A DNA stretch of 14,842 bases from JACMJP01 sp046160675 (GTDB lineage: Bacteria > Bacteroidota > Bacteroidia > Chitinophagales > BACL12): positions 1-14,842 of the forward strand of contig JBJXHH010000168.1 in NCBI GenBank assembly GCA_046160675.1, given 5' to 3'. The position numbers and the translations under genes are program-made. Within the stretch, counting starts at the first letter, position 1. Each line of letters opens with the position of its first letter. This document shows positions 6,637-14,842 of this stretch, piece by piece. The notes below the pieces were generated by a model that was given only the letters and a program-made list of their open reading frames with translations, did not search any database and was not told the origin of the DNA.

Positions 6637-9600
6637 ATGAAGCGTTGGATTTTTATTCATATTATCATATTTCTTAGCTTCCTCATAGAAGGCGCCCCTG
6701 CTCATGCACAAGGAACACAAATCCAGTTTGGGCAAAACAGGGTTCAGTTTAAAAACTTCACATGGCAGTTTTATGAAAGCAATAATTTCTTCGTGTATTT
6801 TAACCAAGGCGGCCAAAACCTTGGCAGGTTTGCATCTTTGATGGCCGAATCTGATCTTGAAGACATTCAAAACCTGCTGGATTATAAACTGAATGCCAAG
6901 CCTGAAATCATTATTTATAATAACATCAGCGATTATAATCAAACAAACATTGCTACGGGAACAGAATTTCTTTACAATACCGGCGGCAAAACCACCATCA
7001 TCGGCAATAAGATATTTGTATACTTTGACGGAAACCACCAGGAGCTTCGCAGGCAAATCAGGGAGGGTATCGGGCGCATACTTGTATCAAACATGGTGTT
7101 CGGGGGAAATCTCCAAGAGATAGTTCAAAATGCAGTGTTGCTCAATTTACCTGAATGGTTCACTGAGGGATTAGTGAGCTACATAGGTCAGGAATGGACA
7201 AGCGAGCTTGATAACAAATTGCGGGAAGGTGTACTGAGTGGAGAGTATAAAAAATTCAACCGCTTAACCGGTGATGATGCAAGATTTGCCGGGCATGCCC
7301 TTTGGTATTACATTGCTGAAAAGTATGGTGAAGCCAATATTCCTAACCTGCTTTACCTCATCAGAATAAATCGCAGCCTCGAAAACGGGTTTTTATTCGT
7401 ACTCGGAAGCACTGTAAATCAAACAATTGATGAATGGTATAAATACCTGTATGACAGGTATACCATTGAAGCAAAAGACAAGCAACAGCCCGATTCAAAA
7501 AACACTGTTGCCAAAAAAACAAAGAAAGATCAGATCTATCATGAAGTGAAGATCAGCCCGGATGGAAAAAATATAGCTTATGTAAGCGATGATTTTGGAA
7601 AATACAAAGTATACCTCAAGCCTTTGGACAAAAAACATGCAGATGTAGTTAAGAAAGGCGGTATCAAAACTAGATCCTTAGCTACTGATCATAGTTACCC
7701 AATAGTATGCTGGAGCCCTGACGGAAGGAATGTTGCGGTGATCTATGAAAAACGGGCGAAAATGTTTGTAATGACTTACAACCTTGAAAAGAAAGAAAAA
7801 GAGGTGAAAGAGATTACTCGTTGGCAGAAGATCCTGGACGCAGAATACGCAAAAGACAATAAGACACTGGTGATGAGTGTGATGCAAAAAGGGCAGAGTG
7901 ATATCGTTGTGTATTACCTGCAGAATGCAAGAGTGGAGCAGGTAACAAATGATTACTACGATGATCTGCATCCGCATTGGGTGAAAACAGACAATGGTTA
8001 TGAGGGTATCGTGTTTTCCAGCAACCGGGATGCAAAACGTATTGATGAAACAGGAAATATTGATACAATTCTTCCAGTCGGGAATTTCAATTTGTTCTTT
8101 TATAACTATAAAACAAAGAGTGATAACCTTGTGAAGATCACTCACACAAAAAATATTTCTGAAACTGCTCCTGTTCAGATTGACTCAACACATTTTGCAT
8201 TTCTCAGTGATCAGAATGGCATCATGAACCGGTTTGCAGGATATCTTGATACAGTATATGACCATACAAATACAGTTGTGTATTTTAAAGATTCCACAGT
8301 TGTTAACCCGAAATTTGATATCACCTATGTGTATGAAAGGGCGGACTTTGATTCAATAAAATATATAAAAATTTACAGAGACACAGCTTATACTTTCCCT
8401 ATTACCAATTATGCGTCAAATATTCTTGAGCATGATGTGAGTATAAAAACAGGTAAGGTGATTGATGTTTTTCATACGAACAACAGCAACAATTTTTATA
8501 TCTCAAAAACGCCTGCCGATTTGAGTGAGGCCAATTCCAGCAAATTGAATAATACAACCTTCAGGAATTTCATCAATACAAAAAAACAAACCGAGTTTGA
8601 TAAAACCACCATCAGCACAGTAAGTATCCCGGCCGTACAATCTGATACCTCGGCAACAAAAAAACAAGTCGGATTTGTTTCCGATTTTAAAGACACCACT
8701 ATAACAGAAATTGCAGCACTAGATACCGTGAAGAATAAAAAGATAGATGAAGGCATGTATTTTCAAAATGAATTTCTTGAACCCGACATCTCAGGCCTTT
8801 CTGATTTTGAACCTGTAGTACTTGAAAACTCAAATAACCCCGATCAAACTAACATGTCCTCACAGGGAATAAAACAAAGCCGCATTCAACCATACCGGAT
8901 AAAATATTCAAACCAGTTTGTACTCAGCCAGCTGGATAATTCTTTATTTATTAATAAATATCAAAGCTTTAATACAACAGGCGGAACCTTTGTGAACCCT
9001 GACCTGAGCGGACTTTTTACCATGAGCATCACGGATCTGTTTGAAGATTACCGCTTCACCGGTGGTATTCGTTTTCCTACAAGTTTCACTGGAGGCGAAT
9101 ACTTTTTGCGCTTTGATGATTTGAGTAAGCGCATTGATAAAAGTTTAACATGGTATTACGGGAATGAAAAAAATCAATACTCCTTCCAGCCTGTTTGGTT
9201 TAATGTTGTAGATGCAAACAATAAAACAAACATTATAGAAGCCAGCGCAAAATACCCAATTGATGTGATACGCAGTGTGCGCATGAGTTTAAGTTACCGT
9301 TCTGATAAAATTGTTTTTCTTGCAGGTGATACATTCAGCCTCAACCTTCCGAATTACAAAGAAGATTGGGCAAGCTTAAGGGTAGAGTATGTGCATGATA
9401 ACACATACCCCGTGATGACAAATATTTTGAACGGCACAAGATTCAAAGTTTGGGCGGAAGTACACAAACAATTTGAAGTGAATCTAGATAAAGGAGTGGA
9501 TGTAAGTTTGAATGACGGGTACCTGGGTGTAATCGGTTGGGATTTCCGGCATTACCAAAAAGTGCACCGGCAAATAGTTTGGGCCAACAGGTTTGCCGGA

Positions 9601-10125
9601 GGCTTAAGTTATGGTCCGCAAAAGATGATCTATTATCTCGGTGGAGTTGACAGTTGGTTGTTGCCGGAATTTAATTACAGCACAGAAATAAACCTTGAGC
9701 AAAATTATGTATATCAAACACTCGCAACGCCTGTGCGGGGATATGAACAAAACATAAGAAACGGAAACGCTTATTCTGTTTTCAATTCAGAACTCCGGGT
9801 TCCGCTCTTTAGTTATCTCATTGCAAAACCAATCAAGAGTGATTTGATTAAAAATTTCCAGCTTGTAGGATTTTTTGATGCAGGCAGTGCCTGGGAAGGG
9901 CTTTCACCATTTGAACAGGATAACCCTTACAACACGGTTACTTTTGGGCAAGATCCGCTGCAAGTGGATGTGAACTTCTTCCGTGACCCTGTTGTGGCGG
10001 GCTTTGGTTACGGCGCAAGAACTACGCTTTTCGGATATTTCTTAAGAGTTGACAGGGGCTATGGTATCGAACTCAACGGGCTCACAGACCCGAGGTGGTA
10101 TTTTAGTTTGAGTTTGGATTTTTAA
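6637..10125 (+). CDS. Outer-membrane protein: degenerate peptidase-MA domain, TolB-like propeller and Omp85/BamA-type barrel
   Basis: This 1162-residue envelope protein has a signal peptide (about residues 1-25, ending in AHA|Q). Residues ~30-280 resemble the gluzincin/peptidase-MA-like domain: the conserved LPEWFTEGLVSYIG lies at 171-184, but the upstream helix that should carry HExxH reads IREGIGR (141-147), so the zinc ligands are lost. Residues ~300-560 form a TolB/PD40-like propeller (ISPDGKNIAYVSD at ~305, WSPDGRNVAV at ~359, IVFSSNRD at ~455). A Ser/Thr/Asn-rich linker leads to a barrel from ~745 to 1162, with Omp85 surface-antigen features (VRGYEQNIRNGN, NSELRVPLFSYL, LVGFFDAGSAWEG, terminal WYFSLSLDF). 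No POTRA domains are apparent. It probably sits in the outer membrane with its soluble domains in the periplasm. Its function is unknown; annotation as TolB or as a peptidase alone would mislead. The ATG at 6637 directly precedes the signal peptide. Confidence 0.85.
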   Translation: MKRWIFIHIIIFLSFLIEGAPAHAQGTQIQFGQNRVQFKNFTWQFYESNNFFVYFNQGGQNLGRFASLMAESDLEDIQNLLDYKLNAKPEIIIYNNISDYNQTNIATGTEFLYNTGGKTTIIGNKIFVYFDGNHQELRRQIREGIGRILVSNMVFGGNLQEIVQNAVLLNLPEWFTEGLVSYIGQEWTSELDNKLREGVLSGEYKKFNRLTGDDARFAGHALWYYIAEKYGEANIPNLLYLIRINRSLENGFLFVLGSTVNQTIDEWYKYLYDRYTIEAKDKQQPDSKNTVAKKTKKDQIYHEVKISPDGKNIAYVSDDFGKYKVYLKPLDKKHADVVKKGGIKTRSLATDHSYPIVCWSPDGRNVAVIYEKRAKMFVMTYNLEKKEKEVKEITRWQKILDAEYAKDNKTLVMSVMQKGQSDIVVYYLQNARVEQVTNDYYDDLHPHWVKTDNGYEGIVFSSNRDAKRIDETGNIDTILPVGNFNLFFYNYKTKSDNLVKITHTKNISETAPVQIDSTHFAFLSDQNGIMNRFAGYLDTVYDHTNTVVYFKDSTVVNPKFDITYVYERADFDSIKYIKIYRDTAYTFPITNYASNILEHDVSIKTGKVIDVFHTNNSNNFYISKTPADLSEANSSKLNNTTFRNFINTKKQTEFDKTTISTVSIPAVQSDTSATKKQVGFVSDFKDTTITEIAALDTVKNKKIDEGMYFQNEFLEPDISGLSDFEPVVLENSNNPDQTNMSSQGIKQSRIQPYRIKYSNQFVLSQLDNSLFINKYQSFNTTGGTFVNPDLSGLFTMSITDLFEDYRFTGGIRFPTSFTGGEYFLRFDDLSKRIDKSLTWYYGNEKNQYSFQPVWFNVVDANNKTNIIEASAKYPIDVIRSVRMSLSYRSDKIVFLAGDTFSLNLPNYKEDWASLRVEYVHDNTYPVMTNILNGTRFKVWAEVHKQFEVNLDKGVDVSLNDGYLGVIGWDFRHYQKVHRQIVWANRFAGGLSYGPQKMIYYLGGVDSWLLPEFNYSTEINLEQNYVYQTLATPVRGYEQNIRNGNAYSVFNSELRVPLFSYLIAKPIKSDLIKNFQLVGFFDAGSAWEGLSPFEQDNPYNTVTFGQDPLQVDVNFFRDPVVAGFGYGARTTLFGYFLRVDRGYGIELNGLTDPRWYFSLSLDF

Positions 10126-10128
10126 TCA

Positions 10129-12240
10129 TCATTTTACCATTTTCAAAAACTCGTCTTCATCAATTATTTTAATAGTCGATATTTCTTTTGCTTTATCTAA
10201 TTTGCTTCCAGCATTTTCACCAACAATTAAATAATTCAGGTTTTTACTTACTGAACTGATGAGTTTGCCACCGTTGTTCTCCACCAGTTCTTTTGCTTCA
10301 TCTCTTGTAAATTTTGTGAGGGAGCCAGTAAACAGGAAAGTTTGATTATTAAGTTTGTTTACTGTAGCAACAGTTTTTTCGTTTGTGTGTTTTACGCCAG
10401 CTTTTATCAATTCATTTATTGTGTGCTGATTGCCTTCATTGTGAAAAAACTGCATAATGCTCACCGCAACCTTGGGCCCGATGCCGTCAATTTGTGTGAG
10501 CTTCGCTTCATCCCAACTAAATAATTCAGTGATGTCGGAAATATTTTTTACCAGGTCTTTCGCCGTTTGTGTGCCTACATGCCTGATACCGAGGCCGTTC
10601 ATGAATCGCCAAAGCGGTTGTTCTTTGCTTTTTTCAATTCCTGTTTTCAGATTATTGATGGATTTTTCTTTCCAGCCCTCAAGTTTGCCTATTGCTTCAT
10701 AATCCAGTTTATAAATATCAGGCAATGTTTTGAGTATGCCGAGTGTAAAAAACTCACTCACTGTTTCCCTGCCGAAACCATCAACGTCCATCGCATCTTT
10801 GCTCACATAATGAATGAGTTTTTCTTCCACCTGAGCCGGACATTCTGCATTAATGCAGCGATAGACTGCTTCTTCCTGCGGCTTGATGATCTCTTTTCCG
10901 CAACTGGGACATCCTTTAGGGAACTGAATTTTTTTTGCGTTACTTTTTCTTTTATCAACCACCACCCGGTCAATGTAGGGAATTACATCGCCGGCTCTTT
11001 GAACAACAACTGTATCATTGATGCGAATATCTTTTTCAGCGATGATGTCTTCATTATGCAAAGAGATAGATGAAACATTTACTCCGCCAACGTACACAGT
11101 TTTAACTTTTGCGACGGGAGTGATTGCCCCTGTTCTCCCTACCTGGAATTCAACACTTTCAAGAATTGTTTCTACTTCTCTTGCTTTGAACTTATAAGCG
11201 ATTGCCCAGCGGGGGTGATGCGATGTACTGCCACATTCCTGCTGCAGGGCAATGTCATTCACTTTTATCACCATGCCGTCTATCTCATAATCATAGTCAT
11301 CCCGTTTTTCTTCCCATTCTTTTATGAACTGCAGTATTTCTTTTTCAGTATGGCAGAGTTTTTTTTCCTTCTGTGGAATTTTAAAACCCAAAGTGCCAAG
11401 CAACTGAATGTTTTCAAAATGTTCTTTCAGTTTTGTGCCGAGTATCTCGTTGCCGTTTTTATCTTCTGCATAAGCGATATGATACATGAAAGCCTCCAGC
11501 CCCCTGCGTTCTACCTCTATGCTGTCTTTCACCCGCAATGCCCCGGCAGCGCTGTTCCTGGGATTTTGTAATATCTGTAAACCGTCTTCTTCCCGTTTTG
11601 CATTGATTTTTGCAAAAGTGTTTTTATTTATCACCACTTCACCCCGTAACTCCACTTTATAAATTCCGTGTTCAGAAAATTTTGCAGCAAGCGGAACAGA
11701 CTTCATGCGCCTTGCATTGTTAGTGATCTCTTCGCCTTGAATGCCGTCGCCCCGTGTTGCGGCCCTCATTAAGTAATCATTTTCATAAATCAAGGCAATA
11801 CTACTGCCATCAAATTTCGGTTCTACGCAAAATGCGATAGAAGTTTTCCCGGTGAGTTCTTTCACTCGTTTTGTAAAATCAGCCAGGTCATTTTCATCAT
11901 AACTGTTTTCCAGCGAAAGCATGGGAACGGAATGTGCAATAGTGGGGAAGGTGTCTGTAATTGTTTTTGCAACCCGTTGTGTCGGTGAGTCAGGTGTGAG
12001 CAGTTCAGGAAATTGTTCTTCCAGCGATTTTAGTTTTTTGAATATTTCATCATAGTCAAAATCTTTGATAGAAGGCTGCGCATCTACATAATATTTCCAG
12101 TCATGAAAATGAATTACCTGCTTCAGGTCGTCAATCACATCCCTTGCAGCATCGGCATCTTTAACAATAGTTTTTATTTCTTTCAGGAGTTTTGCCGTGA
12201 GCCCATGCAGTTTTTTTTGTACGTCGGCGTTGTATTTCAT
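10129..12240 (-). CDS. ligA: NAD-dependent DNA ligase
   Basis: LigA seals nicks during replication and repair, using NAD+ to form an enzyme-AMP intermediate. With the start at ATG 12240 the protein has 703 residues, slightly longer than the ~670 typical of the family. Domains in order: Ia (HDWKYYVD at 46-53, DFDYDEIFKKL at 60-70); adenylation, with catalytic K142 in VEPKFDGSS, ATRGDGIQGE (161-170), PRNSAAGALR (227-236), DYEIDGMVIKV (317-327) and AYKFKA (348-353); OB fold from ~365 (VGRTGAITPVAKV); a four-Cys zinc finger (C444, C447, C462, C467); helix-hairpin-helix repeats (GIRHVGTQTA, IDGIGPKVA); and a C-terminal BRCT domain (628-703). The frame extends 49 codons upstream to an ATG at 12387, but those residues look unlike ligase. 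It is tail-to-tail with the envelope gene, 3 nt apart. Confidence 0.97.
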   Translation of the reverse strand: MKYNADVQKKLHGLTAKLLKEIKTIVKDADAARDVIDDLKQVIHFHDWKYYVDAQPSIKDFDYDEIFKKLKSLEEQFPELLTPDSPTQRVAKTITDTFPTIAHSVPMLSLENSYDENDLADFTKRVKELTGKTSIAFCVEPKFDGSSIALIYENDYLMRAATRGDGIQGEEITNNARRMKSVPLAAKFSEHGIYKVELRGEVVINKNTFAKINAKREEDGLQILQNPRNSAAGALRVKDSIEVERRGLEAFMYHIAYAEDKNGNEILGTKLKEHFENIQLLGTLGFKIPQKEKKLCHTEKEILQFIKEWEEKRDDYDYEIDGMVIKVNDIALQQECGSTSHHPRWAIAYKFKAREVETILESVEFQVGRTGAITPVAKVKTVYVGGVNVSSISLHNEDIIAEKDIRINDTVVVQRAGDVIPYIDRVVVDKRKSNAKKIQFPKGCPSCGKEIIKPQEEAVYRCINAECPAQVEEKLIHYVSKDAMDVDGFGRETVSEFFTLGILKTLPDIYKLDYEAIGKLEGWKEKSINNLKTGIEKSKEQPLWRFMNGLGIRHVGTQTAKDLVKNISDITELFSWDEAKLTQIDGIGPKVAVSIMQFFHNEGNQHTINELIKAGVKHTNEKTVATVNKLNNQTFLFTGSLTKFTRDEAKELVENNGGKLISSVSKNLNYLIVGENAGSKLDKAKEISTIKIIDEDEFLKMVK

Positions 12241-12380
12241 AGCACGAAAATAATGGGAAGTTAACAAAACCGGCATAGCTGGATTGATGCTGATATGTTT
12301 GGCGTTTAATTGTGAGTTGTAATAAAGATGATGCTGAAAAGATGTGCTGAATAATGCAATTTTATTTTTAAAGAAAAAAT

Positions 12381-12411
12381 TTTGCATTTTTAGAATAAAG
12401 CCCTATTCTTG
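12381..12411 (+). promoter_or_regulatory. Candidate promoter of the second SBBP gene
   Basis: TTTG (12381-12384), 19 nt, then TATTCTTG (12404-12411) fits the Bacteroidota pattern TTTG-N19-TAnnTTTG with one mismatch in the -7 box. It would give a 5' UTR of about 75 nt before the ATG at 12491. Spacing and both boxes are seen directly; usage is inferred. Confidence 0.45.
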
Positions 12412-12429
12412 TATTCCCAAGTAAAGTAA

Positions 12430-12443
12430 AAACAAGTTTGTTT
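12430..12443. repeat. Small dyad in the 5' UTR of the second SBBP gene
   Basis: AAACAA-GT-TTGTTT is a six-bp inverted repeat with a 2-nt centre, about 20 nt downstream of the candidate promoter. It could be an operator, but the sequence is low-complexity and AT-rich, so chance is a serious alternative. Confidence 0.25.
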
Positions 12444-12490
12444 CACCCAGCAATCTTGTAAAATTTATTACTAAATGAAAAACACAAATC

Positions 12491-14842
12491 ATGAAAACAC
12501 AAGTGCTTTCCTATTTTGTCACCATTGCTTTATTATATGCAAACATGGTGCAGGCAACAGAGGCTGCCTTCATGCCCTCTACAGATAAAACCGATAATAC
12601 AACCGTAAATTCCTGGCTGAATCAAAACACTGGTTTTGAAAAAAACTTCGGGCAAGTTTCCGACTTTGAGGGCAAGCCGGTAAGAGAGGTTTTGTTTCGA
12701 GCCAACTTAGGCGATTACAGCGTATTTATCACAGAACAAGGAGTAAGTTATGTCATGTATCAGCGGAGCCATGAGCTGGACCGCAGCATGCAGGAACTTG
12801 AAAGATTACCGTTTGAACCCGACAGGCAACCAGAAAAAGCCTTGCCTGCTAATTTGCAATACGCCCGCATTGATTTATTGCTGAAGAATTCAGTTATACA
12901 AGATGCGCATATTGAATATGAAGAACCGTTACCCGGCTATACCAATTATTATCTATCATCTTGTCCTGACGGAGCCTTGTTTGTAAAAACGTATAATAAA
13001 ATAAGGATAAATGAGGTTTATCCCGGCATCAACTGGGTATGGAAATTTGACGGCGGACAACTGCACCATGAGTTTGAAATTGAGCCGGGCGCAGACCTAA
13101 GCAATATAAAAATGGAAGTAAAGTGGGCCGACTGTGAGTTGACAGAAAACGGGAAAAAGATCATTTTCTCCACACCGCTTGGCAAAATTGCAGACGGGGC
13201 GATACTGGCGTATGAAAACACAGCAAACAAAAAACCGGTTTACGTTTCATACAAGAAAGAAAATAATCTAATTGTATATGATGTAAAAAACTATTCAGGT
13301 CAGAAACCCCTCATCATAGACCCACCCTTATCGCTTACATGGGCGACTTATTACAGGGGAGTTGACAATGATAACGGTAAATCCATCACCACCGATGCTT
13401 CCGGAAATGTTTTTGTTACAGGTAGAACTTATTCAGAAAATTTTCCAACCAAAGATCCGGAAGGGGGAACTTATTTTCAGGGTACACATGGTGGTGTTGA
13501 TGGATATTGGAAGAATAATGATGTATTTATTTTAAAGTTTAACAATGCAGGAGTAAGGCTATGGGCTACATATTATGGGGGAGAAGACGGCGATTTTGGT
13601 AATTCCATCATCACCGATTTTTCGGGAAATGTTTTTATAACAGGTGACACTTACTCAGAAGACTTTCCAATCTTTGATCCTGGAGGTGAAGCCTATTTTA
13701 AAGGTGCCTATGGTACAGGAGATTGGAATTCTGATGTCTTTATTTTAAAGTTCAACAACGCAGGAGTAAGGCTATGGGCTACATATTACGGGGGAGAAGA
13801 CGGTGATTATGGTAGTTCTATGATCACCGATGTTTCAGGAAATGTTTTTGTAACAGGTAGAACTGATTCAGAAAATTTTTCAACTTACGATCCCGGAGGA
13901 GGAGCTTATTTTCAAGGTACACATGGTGGAATTGGAGAATATTTGGATTCTCATGTCTTTATTTTAAAGTTCAACAATGCAGGTGTAAGGTTATGGGCTA
14001 CTTATTATGGGGGAAATGAAACTGATTATGGGAATTCAATAACCACCGATTCTTGGGGAAATGTTTTTGTATCAGGAACGACATACTCAGAAAATTTTTC
14101 AACCTATGATGCCGGAGACGGGGCTTATCTTCAGGAAACACACGGTGGTGGACTTCACGATGCATTTATTTTAAAGTTTAATAATGCAGGAGTAAGGCAA
14201 TGGGCTACCTATTATGGGGGAAATGGTGGGGATTATGGGAATTCAATAACCACCGATGTTTCGGGAAATGTTTTTTTAGCAGGTGTGACTTACTCAGAGA
14301 ACTTTCCAACCTATGATCCCGACGGCGAAGCCTACTTTCAGGATACAGTTGGAGCAGGATATTCGGATAGGGATGCCTATATTTTAAAGTTTAATAATGA
14401 GGGAGTTCAGTTATGGGCTACATATTACGGGGGAAGTGAGGATGATTATGGGTATTCAATAACCACCGATTCATGGGGAAATGTTTTTTTAACAGGTTAC
14501 ACCTATTCTTATGATTTTCCAAATTATGACCCAGGAGGAGGGGCTTATTTTCAGGGAACACATGCTGGTTGGGGGCATTTGGATGTCATTGTTTTAAAGT
14601 TTAACAATGCAGGGGAAAGACTGTGGGCTACTTATTACGGAGGGAGTGTCCATGATTATGGTAATTGCATCACCGCCGATGTTTCGGGAAATGTTTTTGT
14701 AACAGGTACAACTGACTCAGAAGATATCCCAATCGAGAATCCTGGAGAAGAAACTTATTTTCAGAGTTCTGGATGGGGTTTGGATTCAGAGGTTTTTATT
14801 TTGAAGTTTGGAGATTCAACAGTAACCGTAGACTTTTCGGAG
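12491..14842 (+). CDS. Secreted DUF7948/SBBP beta-propeller protein (C-terminus beyond window)
   Basis: I translated the plus strand from ATG 12491; the frame remains open for 784 codons to the end of the window, so the C-terminus is missing. The signal peptide covers about residues 1-22 (hydrophobic core, MVQA|TEA). Residues ~45-280 are a DUF7948-like domain (FEKNFGQVSDF, EVYPGINWVW, EPGADLSNIKM), the same arrangement as in the 1177-residue protein encoded at 840-4373. From W284 come seven units of 69-73 residues, each with WATYYGG (WATYYRG in the first), DYGNSITTD-like, SGNVFVTG-like, SENFPTYDPGG-like, and ILKFNNAG (degenerate in the last). This is the SBBP pattern and fits one complete seven-bladed propeller. 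The last unit diverges (LKFGDSTVTVDFSE), suggesting the propeller ends there. Export by T9SS is likely by analogy, but the sorting domain would lie beyond the window. Its ligand is unknown. Confidence 0.92.
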   Translation, partial: MKTQVLSYFVTIALLYANMVQATEAAFMPSTDKTDNTTVNSWLNQNTGFEKNFGQVSDFEGKPVREVLFRANLGDYSVFITEQGVSYVMYQRSHELDRSMQELERLPFEPDRQPEKALPANLQYARIDLLLKNSVIQDAHIEYEEPLPGYTNYYLSSCPDGALFVKTYNKIRINEVYPGINWVWKFDGGQLHHEFEIEPGADLSNIKMEVKWADCELTENGKKIIFSTPLGKIADGAILAYENTANKKPVYVSYKKENNLIVYDVKNYSGQKPLIIDPPLSLTWATYYRGVDNDNGKSITTDASGNVFVTGRTYSENFPTKDPEGGTYFQGTHGGVDGYWKNNDVFILKFNNAGVRLWATYYGGEDGDFGNSIITDFSGNVFITGDTYSEDFPIFDPGGEAYFKGAYGTGDWNSDVFILKFNNAGVRLWATYYGGEDGDYGSSMITDVSGNVFVTGRTDSENFSTYDPGGGAYFQGTHGGIGEYLDSHVFILKFNNAGVRLWATYYGGNETDYGNSITTDSWGNVFVSGTTYSENFSTYDAGDGAYLQETHGGGLHDAFILKFNNAGVRQWATYYGGNGGDYGNSITTDVSGNVFLAGVTYSENFPTYDPDGEAYFQDTVGAGYSDRDAYILKFNNEGVQLWATYYGGSEDDYGYSITTDSWGNVFLTGYTYSYDFPNYDPGGGAYFQGTHAGWGHLDVIVLKFNNAGERLWATYYGGSVHDYGNCITADVSGNVFVTGTTDSEDIPIENPGEETYFQSSGWGLDSEVFILKFGDSTVTVDFSE
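13340..14818 (+). repeat. Seven tandem in-frame DNA repeats (207-219 bp) encoding propeller blades
   Basis: The codons for the Ile/Val-Leu-Lys-Phe strand recur at 13529, 13742, 13961, 14168, 14381, 14591 and 14798, giving spacings of 213, 219, 207, 213, 210 and 207 bp, all multiples of three. Conservation extends to silent positions: CAGGAGTAAGGCTATGGGCT occurs unchanged in the first two units, and AATGCAGGAGTAAGGC-like text is shared by others. The last copy is the most diverged. Such nucleotide identity points to recent duplication or gene conversion among blades. Confidence 0.88.

Larger units (their letters stand above)
12241..12490. other. Divergent intergenic region between ligA and the second SBBP gene
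   Basis: This 250-nt AT-rich region contains a promoter-like pair pointing toward the plus-strand SBBP gene and a small dyad, listed separately. I found no convincing minus-strand promoter for ligA, no strong terminator hairpin and no credible small gene. The open extension of the ligA frame to 12387 is treated as noncoding. Confidence 0.6.

Noticed and set aside
7678..8145. 155-codon minus-strand ORF inside the large envelope gene
   Set aside because: It overlaps the TolB-like propeller coding region and has no promoter, start context or domain of its own.
10100..10160. Bidirectional terminator between the convergent envelope gene and ligA
   Set aside because: Only a 5-bp TGGTA/TACCA pairing in AT-rich sequence is visible, too weak to call.
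10567..11073. 168-codon plus-strand ORF antisense to ligA
   Set aside because: The ligA frame here encodes the OB fold, zinc finger and HhH motifs; the antisense translation is Phe/Cys-rich shadow sequence without domain features.
12475..12576. ATG 16 nt upstream of the second SBBP gene start
   Set aside because: It is in a different frame and reaches a stop after about 33 codons; the ATG at 12491 opens directly into a signal peptide and the long conserved frame.
13340..14842. Regularly spaced repeats considered as a CRISPR array
   Set aside because: The units are 207-219 bp, in frame and protein-coding, with diverging copies; there is no 20-40 bp repeat with unrelated spacers.

Overview
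The window looks like a chromosomal segment of a member of the Bacteroidota. The evidence is a PorP/SprF-family outer-membrane protein, a type IX secretion (T9SS) type B sorting domain (the gliding-motility C-terminal domain), SBBP/PKD surface proteins, AT-rich DNA, start codons without clear Shine-Dalgarno sequences, and several matches to the Bacteroidota promoter consensus TTTG-N19-TAnnTTTG. I cannot name a genus; an environmental Chitinophagales- or Saprospirales-like bacterium would fit.

Layout. Positions 1-833 (minus) hold a PorP/SprF protein cut off by the window edge. It sits 6 nt downstream of a 1177-residue secreted protein (840-4373, minus) with a DUF7948-like N-terminal domain, a seven-bladed SBBP propeller, four PKD domains and a type B T9SS sorting domain, so the two form a T9SS cargo/PorP operon. 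A 268-nt divergent region (4374-4641) separates this operon from lysA (4642-5892, plus), which encodes diaminopimelate decarboxylase, the last step of lysine synthesis. That region holds a promoter-like box, a lysine-rich 18-codon ORF and an intrinsic-terminator-like hairpin, which together resemble a lysine-responsive transcription attenuator. lysA converges on an MBL-fold hydrolase (5900-6550, minus). The hydrolase diverges from a large envelope protein (6637-10125, plus) that joins a degenerate peptidase-MA domain, a TolB-like propeller and an Omp85-type barrel. This gene converges, with a 3-nt gap, on ligA (NAD-dependent DNA ligase, start taken at 12240, minus). A 250-nt divergent region separates ligA from a second DUF7948/SBBP surface protein (12491 to the window end, plus), whose propeller is encoded by seven strikingly similar tandem DNA units.

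Functional picture. Housekeeping genes (lysA, the MBL hydrolase, ligA) are interleaved with envelope and secretion genes. The two SBBP proteins are distant relatives of each other; both were probably exported by T9SS, although the sorting domain of the second lies outside the window. No rRNA, tRNA, CRISPR array, transposase or integrase was seen. The most interesting candidate is the lysA leader; the homogenised propeller repeats and the three-part pseudo-protease/TolB/barrel fusion are secondary.
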